Assembly (NCBI GenBank): GCA_947474905.1
Contig: CANJKQ010000061.1
Span: 1 to 6,448 of the forward strand
From: Pseudomonadota bacterium
GTDB taxonomy: Bacteria; Pseudomonadota; Alphaproteobacteria; Sphingomonadales; Sphingomonadaceae
Length of the DNA: 6,448 nt
Reading direction: 5' to 3'
Shown here: positions 1 to 5,201 of the stretch, in pieces
Layout: every line of letters begins with the position of its first letter
Position numbering within the stretch: position 1 is the first letter of the stretch
Program-made: the position numbers and the translations under genes
The notes under the pieces: generated by a model
Databases searched by the model: none
Seen by the model: only the letters and a program-made list of their open reading frames with translations
What the model was told of the DNA's origin: nothing

Positions 1-39
1 GAGCGCCTGGGTCAGCGCCTCGATTTCGGGTGAAGCCAT
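1..39 (-). CDS. recR: Recombination mediator RecR, N-terminal 13 codons only
   Basis: The complement reads ATG and then codes MASPEIEALTQAL up to the window edge. This matches the N-terminus I know from sphingomonad RecR proteins, where it leads into the LPGLGPRSA helix-hairpin-helix segment, which here lies outside the window. RecR works with RecO and RecF to load RecA onto gapped single-stranded DNA. Only the first 13 residues are visible, so the zinc finger and Toprim domain cannot be checked. There is no clear Shine-Dalgarno site before the ATG. The gene points away from the rest of the left block. Identification rests on a short but distinctive peptide. Confidence 0.7.
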   Translation of the reverse strand, partial: MASPEIEALTQAL

Positions 40-110
40 GGCGGTAGAGATAAGCGCCCCGGCGTCGAAAAGGAAATGTCCAGCGCCGCGAAACGAGCTA
101 TCATACCGTA
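40..110. other. Divergent intergenic gap between recR and the small secreted-protein gene
   Basis: This 71-base gap must hold the start signals for recR (leftward) and perhaps for the small gene that begins at 111. The only promoter-like element is around 99-105, where TATCAT (plus, 99-104) and TATGAT (minus, 100-105) overlap, both resembling a -10 box. No matching -35 hexamer lies at the right distance on either strand. On the plus strand the hexamer would place transcription start at or very near the ATG, making a leaderless message. I treat this as weak evidence and call no promoter. Confidence 0.3.
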
Positions 111-452
111 ATGCTCTTGCTTGCCCTCCTCGCGCTGCCTCTAGCCACGTCGCTGTCGCTATCCCAAGCCGAAGCCTTGGCGATGACCGCGCCAACGGTC
201 GAGGACTCAGTTAGAGTACGTCACGCCCACCCATTTGTTGAAGCCATTCAACCTTCTCCACAAGGTTGGACGTTCACGATTAATGCGCGAGATGGGTGCC
301 CCACCAAGCGACCGTGCTCGGGGCTGATTGGGCATTTTTCCGTGAACCGGTTTAACGGCATTGTTATGGACCTCGATTTAGCTTTTGATGGTCGACGGGT
401 ATCCTCTGCCCGAATGAGAGCGCTGCTGAAGCACTTCGGGTCACACCGCTGA
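111..452 (+). CDS. Small probable secreted protein of unknown function, low GC
   Basis: I do not recognise this 113-residue protein. The N-terminus is hydrophobic (residues 2-14, rich in Leu and Ala) and is followed by possible signal-peptidase I sites AEA (20-22) or ALA (22-24), so export to the periplasm is likely. The n-region lacks any Lys or Arg, which is unusual. The mature part has two cysteines six apart (C63 and C69, CPTKRPC) that could form a disulfide, and a basic C-terminus (RMRALLKHFGSHR). The ATG at 111 is the only start upstream in this frame before a stop at 45; an alternative is the ATG at 183, which would remove the signal. No Shine-Dalgarno site is visible. Codons such as AGA (twice), CTA (twice), TTA and GTA, together with lower GC than either flank, suggest recent acquisition or a decaying gene. 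It ends 37 bases before fmt. Confidence 0.6.
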   Translation: MLLLALLALPLATSLSLSQAEALAMTAPTVEDSVRVRHAHPFVEAIQPSPQGWTFTINARDGCPTKRPCSGLIGHFSVNRFNGIVMDLDLAFDGRRVSSARMRALLKHFGSHR

Positions 453-489
453 TCTTCCGCTTTGGTTCAGCCCAGCCTAAATCAAATCC

Positions 490-1497
490 ATGCGCATCGT
501 CTTCATGGGAACCCCCGATTTCGCCGTGCCGGTGCTGCAAGCGCTCGTGGCGGCGGGGCATGAGGTGGTCGCGGCTTATTGCCAGCCGCCGCGCCCGGCG
601 GGGCGAGGCAAGGCGCTGCAGCCCTCCCCCGTGCAGCGCGCGGCGGAAGCGCTGGGGATCGAGGTGCTCGCGCCAATTTCGTTCCGCAAGGATGCGGGCG
701 CGGTCGATGGCTTTGCCGCGCTCAAGCCCGATGTCGCCGTGGTTGCGGCCTATGGCCTGATCCTGCCGCAGGCGATCCTGGATATCCCGGCGCATGGCTG
801 CCTCAACGTCCACGCCTCGCTGCTGCCGCGCTGGCGGGGGGCGGCGCCGATCCAGCGCGCGATATTGGCGGGCGATGCCGAGACGGGCGTCTGCATCATG
901 CAGATGGAGGCGGGGTTGGATACCGGGCCGGTGCGGTTGGTGGGATCGCTGCCAATCGATGGCAAGACGGCGGGGCAACTGACGGAAGAACTGAGCGATT
1001 TGGGGGCGCGATTAATGGTCGAGGTGCTGGGCGATTTGCCTGCCCACCCCGCCTTGCCGCAGCCGGATCACGGCGTCACCTACGCCAGCAAGATCGACAA
1101 GGCAGAAAGCCGGATCGACTGGTCGGCTGATGCGGAAGCGGTCGAGCGGCAGGTGCGCGCCTTCAATCCCGTGCCGGGGGCGTGGTTCGAGGTCGGGGGC
1201 GAGCGGGTGAAGGTGCTGGCGGCAGAAATCCGTCATCCCAGCGAAAGCTGGGATCGCTCGCAGCATGGGGAAAGTGGCGCGAGCGACCCCGGCTTTCGCC
1301 GGGGTGACGGATTAGACACGGAAGCGGACGGTGGGCAGGCATTCGCTCCCGGACAAGTCCTCGACGACACCCTCACCATCGCCTGCGGCCGCGGCGCGAT
1401 CCGCCCCACCTTGCTCCAGCGCGCCGGGCGTGGCGCCATGACGGCGGCGGAGCTGCTGCGTGGCTTCCCCATTCCCGCCGGTACGCTCCTCAAGTGA
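490..1497 (+). CDS. fmt: Methionyl-tRNA formyltransferase with an in-frame repeat insertion
   Basis: Cytosolic Fmt transfers a formyl group from 10-formyl-tetrahydrofolate to Met-tRNA(fMet), making the initiator tRNA. The Rossmann-like N-terminal domain (about 1-190) opens with [14 protein letters not shown]. It carries the tRNA-contacting loop PPRPAGRGK (33-41), the motif [15 protein letters not shown] with catalytic N106 and H108, and D144 in GLDTG. These three fall at the same positions as in E. coli Fmt. After the linker ([14 protein letters not shown]) comes the C-terminal barrel ([10 protein letters not shown], about 223-232, to the end). The protein has 335 residues against about 300-315 in the family. 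The excess lies at about 247-280 and is encoded by a palindromic repeat at 1228-1312. The start is fixed by the conserved N-terminus, although no Shine-Dalgarno site is seen in the 37-base gap upstream. The stop overlaps the truA start by four bases (GTGA). Confidence 0.96.
   Translation: MRIVFMGTPDFAVPVLQALVAAGHEVVAAYCQPPRPAGRGKALQPSPVQRAAEALGIEVLAPISFRKDAGAVDGFAALKPDVAVVAAYGLILPQAILDIPAHGCLNVHASLLPRWRGAAPIQRAILAGDAETGVCIMQMEAGLDTGPVRLVGSLPIDGKTAGQLTEELSDLGARLMVEVLGDLPAHPALPQPDHGVTYASKIDKAESRIDWSADAEAVERQVRAFNPVPGAWFEVGGERVKVLAAEIRHPSESWDRSQHGESGASDPGFRRGDGLDTEADGGQAFAPGQVLDDTLTIACGRGAIRPTLLQRAGRGAMTAAELLRGFPIPAGTLLK
1228..1312. repeat. REP-like inverted repeat pair (REPIN-like) inside fmt
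   Basis: Two 34-base arms, 1228-1261 and 1279-1312, are inverted copies that match at 30 of 34 positions around a 17-base centre. The outer eight bases, ATCCGTCA and TGACGGAT, match perfectly. Each arm also folds alone. The left one forms an 8-bp stem, ATCCCAGC (1235-1242) with GCTGGGAT (1247-1254), closed by GAAA. The right one forms ACCCCGGC (1286-1293) with GCCGGGGT (1298-1305), closed by TTTC. This is the familiar sphingomonad 'CATCCCAGCGAAAGCTGGGAT' style of palindrome, normally found between genes. Here it is read through in the fmt frame, giving residues 247 to about 274 (starting [10 protein letters not shown] and ending DPGFRRGDG) with no stop codon. An origin as two facing REP units, moved by a RAYT-type transposase, is inference. 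Confidence 0.85.
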
Positions 1498-2234
1498 CCC
1501 GTTTCGCGCTGACGATCGACTATGATGGCCGCCCCTTCATGGGCTGGCAGAGGCAAGCACACGGCCCGAGCGTGCAGCAGGCGATCGAGGAAGCACTCAC
1601 CCGGATCGTCCATGAGGAGGCGCAGGTCTATGCCGCCGGGCGCACCGATGCCGGGGTCCATGCGACGGGGATGCGCGCACATGTCGATATCGCGCGGACG
1701 ATTACGCCGTTCCGGCTGATGGAAGCGCTCAACGCGCTGCTCCGCCCTGCGCCGGTCGCGATCCTCGATTGCGTCGTCGTGCCCGACGACTGGCATGCGC
1801 GCTTCTCGTGCCTGGCGCGCCATTACGAATATCGCATCGTCAATCGCCGCGCGCCGCTCACCACCGAGCTTGGCCTCGCCTGGCGCGTGCCGACGCCGCT
1901 CGACGCTGACGCCATGGCGCGCGGCGCCGAGCGTCTGGTGGGGAGGCATGACTTCACCACTTTCCGCTCGGCGCATTGCCAGGCCGATAGTCCGGTGCGG
2001 ACACTCGACCGGCTCGATGTGGTGCGCGAAGGCGAGCGGATCAGCGTCTTCGCCTCGGCGCGGTCGTTCCTCCATCATCAGGTACGATCGATGGTCGGGT
2101 GCCTGATGCTGGTCGGGCAAGGCAAATGGACGCCGGATGACGTCACGGCGGCCCTTGACGCGCGCGACCGGGCGGCGTTGGGCCTCAACGCGCCGCCCGA
2201 CGGCCTTTATTTCCGCCGCGCCGATTACCCTTGA
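1494..2234 (+). CDS. truA: tRNA pseudouridine(38-40) synthase TruA
   Basis: TruA isomerises uridine to pseudouridine at positions 38, 39 and 40 in the anticodon arm of many tRNAs, and needs no cofactor. The N-terminus [20 protein letters not shown] is typical. The catalytic Asp is D52 in the invariant GRTDAGVHA motif (49-57). Further family landmarks are [12 protein letters not shown] (about 104-115), the [10 protein letters not shown] segment (about 149-158) and [22 protein letters not shown] (about 190-211). The 246-residue length is normal for the family. Translation starts at a GTG that overlaps the fmt stop (GTGA, 1494-1497), with no separate Shine-Dalgarno site, so coupling to fmt translation is likely. 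The 3' end overlaps the oppositely oriented methyltransferase gene by 10 bases, which leaves no room for a dedicated terminator between them. Confidence 0.96.
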   Translation: MTRFALTIDYDGRPFMGWQRQAHGPSVQQAIEEALTRIVHEEAQVYAAGRTDAGVHATGMRAHVDIARTITPFRLMEALNALLRPAPVAILDCVVVPDDWHARFSCLARHYEYRIVNRRAPLTTELGLAWRVPTPLDADAMARGAERLVGRHDFTTFRSAHCQADSPVRTLDRLDVVREGERISVFASARSFLHHQVRSMVGCLMLVGQGKWTPDDVTAALDARDRAALGLNAPPDGLYFRRADYP

Positions 2235-3424
2235 GTGCGGCGCGACAGCCGGGCGGCAAGCTCGACATGGGTCGACCAACGGAACTGGCCGACAGGCTGA
2301 ACCCAATCGAGGCGATACCCACCATCGCACATCATCTTAACATCGCGGGCAAAGCTGCTGGGATTACATGAAACATAGGCGACCACCGGTTCATTGCTTC
2401 CCGCCAGTTCCTGCGCCTGTTCGCGTGCACCGGCCCGGGGCGGATCGAGGATGATGGCATCGAACCGATCGAGTTCGCCGCGCGACAACGGCCGACGATA
2501 AAGGTCGCGATGGTCGGCAAACACACCGCGCGTCGCCCCGCCAAGCTTTAGCGCAAGGGCGGCATCGCGCGCCGCCTCTGCCGCATAGACACGCTTGCCC
2601 GATCCGCTCAGCGCCAAGGCGAAGGTGCCGATGCCGCTGAACAGATCGGCAAGCATGGCGGCGTCGCCAATCGCGTCACGCACCGCGGCAACCAGCGCCG
2701 CCTCCCCCTCCGCCGTTGCCTGCAGGAACGCGCCGTGCGGAAAGCCCACCGCCATGCCCCCCAGCGTGACGGTTGCCGCGGCGGGTTCCCACCGCGTCTC
2801 CGCGCCGAGCCCGCTGTCGAGCGCGAGGCGCGCCAGCCGGTGCGTCGCCGCGAAATCCGACAGCTTTTCGGCCGCGCTCAGCCCCTCAGCCGCCACCCCG
2901 ACCAGCAGCAGGTCAACGCCTTGATCGATCAGCGTCATCCGCGCTTCGGCGCGGCCCTTTGGCGGCATGACGTCATTGAGCAGCCGCCGCAGCGGCGCGA
3001 CCAGCGCCATCAACAGGGGGTGCAGGATCGCGCAATCCTGCACATCGACCAGCTTGTGGCTGCCAGCCTCGCTAAAGCCCAGGATCAGCTTGGCACCCCG
3101 GCGCTCGGCATGGAGCGTGGCGCGCCGTCGGCTGCGCGGCGGCGACAGCGCGGGCGGGCGAAGATCAGCCTCCAGCCCCTGCGCCGCCAGCGCGCCGCTC
3201 ACCCGATCGCGCACGAAATCGGCATAGGCGGCATCGTCAAGATGCTGGAGTTGGCAACCGCCGCAGCGCGGGAAATGCGGGCATTGCGGTGGCTGATGAT
3301 GGGGGCCCGGCGTTACCTCGCCGTCCGCATCGATGACGTCGCCGGGCGCGGCCAAGGCGACGTGACGGCCACTCGCGGTTACGCCATCCCCTCGCGCGGC
3401 GACCCTGATGATGGTTTCGGTCAT
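2225..3424 (-). CDS. rlmD: Class I SAM-dependent RNA (uracil-5-)-methyltransferase, RlmD/TrmA family
   Basis: Enzymes of this family methylate C5 of a uridine in RNA; RlmD of E. coli acts on U1939 of 23S rRNA. Iron-sulfur ligands are visible as C48, C54 and C57 ([10 protein letters not shown]) plus C131 (VQDCAIL), with the same C-x5-C-x2-C spacing as RlmD. The SAM-binding motif is [11 protein letters not shown] (260-270). The DPPRAG motif is at 327-332. The catalytic nucleophile is C353 in [10 protein letters not shown]. The C-terminal HVELAA at 386-391 holds the expected general-base Glu. The N-terminus before the cluster is short (47 residues), so only a reduced TRAM-like region is present; the total of 399 compares with 433 in E. 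coli. The target base (U1939, U747 or tRNA U54) cannot be told from sequence alone, so the symbol is the best guess within the family. Its ATG overlaps the nnr stop by four bases, making it the last gene of the minus-strand operon. Confidence 0.88.
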   Translation of the reverse strand: MTETIIRVAARGDGVTASGRHVALAAPGDVIDADGEVTPGPHHQPPQCPHFPRCGGCQLQHLDDAAYADFVRDRVSGALAAQGLEADLRPPALSPPRSRRRATLHAERRGAKLILGFSEAGSHKLVDVQDCAILHPLLMALVAPLRRLLNDVMPPKGRAEARMTLIDQGVDLLLVGVAAEGLSAAEKLSDFAATHRLARLALDSGLGAETRWEPAAATVTLGGMAVGFPHGAFLQATAEGEAALVAAVRDAIGDAAMLADLFSGIGTFALALSGSGKRVYAAEAARDAALALKLGGATRGVFADHRDLYRRPLSRGELDRFDAIILDPPRAGAREQAQELAGSNEPVVAYVSCNPSSFARDVKMMCDGGYRLDWVQPVGQFRWSTHVELAARLSRRTQG

Positions 3425-4821
3425 CGCGATCGGCGCGCTTTGCCCAGGGCCAGCGCGAGATCATCCGCCAGAAAGGGTTTGGGAACCAGCCGGGCCGCCG
3501 CGCCATGTAGCCACACGCCCGCGCTTGCCGCATCGGCGACGCCCGCCGCCAGCAGCGCGCCGATTGCGCCGGCAAGCACGTCACCCGTCCCCGCCGTCGA
3601 CAGCCAGGGATCGCCCGGCAGGCTGATCCGCGCGGTGCCGTCGGGATGAGCGACGACGGTGTCTGCGCCCTTGAACACCACCACCGCACCGCATCGGCGT
3701 GCCGCCGCGCGCGTCGCTGTCAACTTGCTGCCCTGCCAATCGCCGAACAGCGCCCGAAACTCGCCCGCATGCGGCGTCAAGATCACCGGCGCGGCGCGAT
3801 CGGCAAAGGCAAAGTGGCGATCGGCCAGCAGGTGCAGGGCATCGCCGTCGATCACCAACGGCAGGGGCGAAGCAAGGGCGATATCGAGCCGCCGCGACGC
3901 CTCGCCATCGCGCCCCAGCCCCGGACCGATCACCAACGCCGTTGTCGGCCGATCGCCGAGCAATGCCGACAGATTATCCGACCATGGCTTGCGGACGACC
4001 GCATGCGGCAAGAGCATCGCCTCCCCGCCGATCACCAGGCCAGAGCCCGCACCGGCATGCATTGCCGCCACGATCGCCAGCGCCGCCGCGCCCGGCATGG
4101 CGCCTGCCACCACGCCCACCAGACCGCGCGAATATTTGTAATCGCCCGCCCCGGGTACCGGCAGATTGGGGGCCGCGATAACCCGATCAGCGGCATCATC
4201 CAGCGCGTTGCCCAGGCCAAGGTCGATCAGGCGCACCGACCCACAACGCTGAGCGGCGGGTTGCAGGAGATGCGCGGGCTTCAACGCGCCCAGCGCCAAC
4301 GTCACGTCAAAGGACGGCACCGGGGCGCCACTTTCGCTACCGTCGTCGCTCGCGACTCCGCTGGGCAGATCGACCGCCACGGACAGCCATGCCGCCGCCG
4401 CCAGCTCAGCCAATCGATCCAGCACCATCGGCGCCACCGGCCGCGACAGCCCCGTTCCGAACAGCGCGTCGACCAGAATTGGTGCGGGCGGCGCCGTCAT
4501 GACGTCATCGACGGGACCGTCCCAGCCTGAGCGAGCGCGCATGGCCGCGTCAGTGGCAGGCGGGCCCAGAGCGGCGACGCGCACCTTGCACCCCATTGCC
4601 CGCAATTGCGCAGCGGCGACATAGCCATCGCCACCATTACTACCCGGGCCGCAGAGCAGCAGAATCTCGCGCTCACCCGCAAGCCGGGTCACCCATTGCG
4701 CCACGCCCGTCCCGGCGCGCGCCATCAGCGTATCGACTGTTGCCCCCGCCGCCATCGCCCGCGCCTCGGCTTCGCGCATCGCGGCGGCGCAGAGCACCGG
4801 CAGCCCGTCGAGCGGCGTCAT
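3421..4821 (-). CDS. nnr: Bifunctional NAD(P)H-hydrate repair enzyme (epimerase plus ADP-dependent dehydratase)
   Basis: Nnr repairs NADHX and NADPHX, the damaged hydrated forms of NAD(P)H. The N-terminal YjeF_N domain (about 1-210) interconverts the R and S epimers and shows GPGSNGGDGYVAA (58-70), DALFGTGLSRPV (118-129) and VDLPSGV (150-156). The C-terminal ribokinase-like YjeF_C domain (about 220-466) dehydrates S-NAD(P)HX using ADP. It shows KYSRG (229-233), GPGLGR (299-304), DGDAL (325-329), LTPHAGEF (348-355), VFKG (382-385) and the nucleotide-binding TAGTGDVLAG (409-418). All expected motifs are intact. At 466 residues it is compact compared with 515 in E. coli. Its start overlaps the stop of the lipoprotein gene (ATGA, 4818-4821), and its stop overlaps the start of the methyltransferase gene in the same way (3421-3424). 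Translational coupling through this stretch of the operon is therefore likely. Confidence 0.95.
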   Translation of the reverse strand: MTPLDGLPVLCAAAMREAEARAMAAGATVDTLMARAGTGVAQWVTRLAGEREILLLCGPGSNGGDGYVAAAQLRAMGCKVRVAALGPPATDAAMRARSGWDGPVDDVMTAPPAPILVDALFGTGLSRPVAPMVLDRLAELAAAAWLSVAVDLPSGVASDDGSESGAPVPSFDVTLALGALKPAHLLQPAAQRCGSVRLIDLGLGNALDDAADRVIAAPNLPVPGAGDYKYSRGLVGVVAGAMPGAAALAIVAAMHAGAGSGLVIGGEAMLLPHAVVRKPWSDNLSALLGDRPTTALVIGPGLGRDGEASRRLDIALASPLPLVIDGDALHLLADRHFAFADRAAPVILTPHAGEFRALFGDWQGSKLTATRAAARRCGAVVVFKGADTVVAHPDGTARISLPGDPWLSTAGTGDVLAGAIGALLAAGVADAASAGVWLHGAAARLVPKPFLADDLALALGKARRSR

Positions 4822-5201
4822 CGTGCGTCTGCCTGCCCCACCGTTGCCGGCAGTCGATAGCGATCGCCCGCCAGCGCAACTTCGATTTCATGCGCGCCCA
4901 CCACCCTCACCCGCGCCCGCTCGGCGCCATCGGCGGCAATCACGCCGCGGCCGTCGCGGGTGATTTTCAGGCGCCTGAAGCCGCCATCGGGGTGGCGCAG
5001 CGTCAGAATCGCGCCGTCCTGTGTCGGCGTCCGTTCAACCGTGCACACGGCCGCCAGCGCCGCGCCCTGATGCGCGCAGGCAATGCCGCCGCTATCGGGC
5101 GCACGGGTCGGCCGGGTAAAGCGCGCGGCATCGGACGCATCGCTGCGGCTGCATGCCGTCACCGCCAGGCACAAGGCCAGGCTAAATATCCGCGTAAACA
5201 T
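4818..5201 (-). CDS. Small lipoprotein of unknown function
   Basis: I do not recognise a named family for this 127-residue protein. It begins with a short signal ([17 protein letters not shown]), with one Arg in the n-region and a lipobox VTAC that puts the acylated cysteine at C17. The next residue is Ser, not Asp, which favours outer-membrane sorting by the E. coli rule. The mature part has two more cysteines, C42 and C53, that might pair. Residues 60-118 look like alternating short beta strands ([40 protein letters not shown]), consistent with a small all-beta domain. The ATG lies inside the end of ilvD (20-base overlap) without an evident Shine-Dalgarno site, and the stop overlaps the nnr start. 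Base composition matches the neighbours, so it looks native to the operon. Its link to ilvD or nnr function is unknown. Confidence 0.8.
   Translation of the reverse strand: MFTRIFSLALCLAVTACSRSDASDAARFTRPTRAPDSGGIACAHQGAALAAVCTVERTPTQDGAILTLRHPDGGFRRLKITRDGRGVIAADGAERARVRVVGAHEIEVALAGDRYRLPATVGQADAR

Noticed and set aside
99..105. Divergent sigma-70 promoter with overlapping -10 boxes
   Set aside because: The hexamers are plausible but no -35 element is present at the proper spacing on either strand.
364..978. Long minus-strand open frame across the start of fmt
   Set aside because: It lies antisense to well-conserved Fmt sequence, and its Arg/His-rich product resembles no family. It is a by-product of high GC codon use.
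2217..2244. Rho-independent terminator between truA and the methyltransferase gene
   Set aside because: There is a short GC stem but the loop is 14 bases and no T-run follows on either strand, so I did not annotate a terminator.
1233..2330. 365-codon minus-strand open frame antisense to fmt and truA
   Set aside because: It covers two firmly identified plus-strand genes, and its composition (many Arg, Pro, His) is that of a shadow frame.
2735..3649. 304-codon plus-strand frame opposite the methyltransferase and nnr genes
   Set aside because: It is antisense to conserved motifs of both enzymes and has no recognisable domain.
3646..4530. 294-codon plus-strand frame opposite nnr
   Set aside because: Extremely Arg/Gln/His-rich, antisense to the YjeF domains, and a typical GC-rich shadow.
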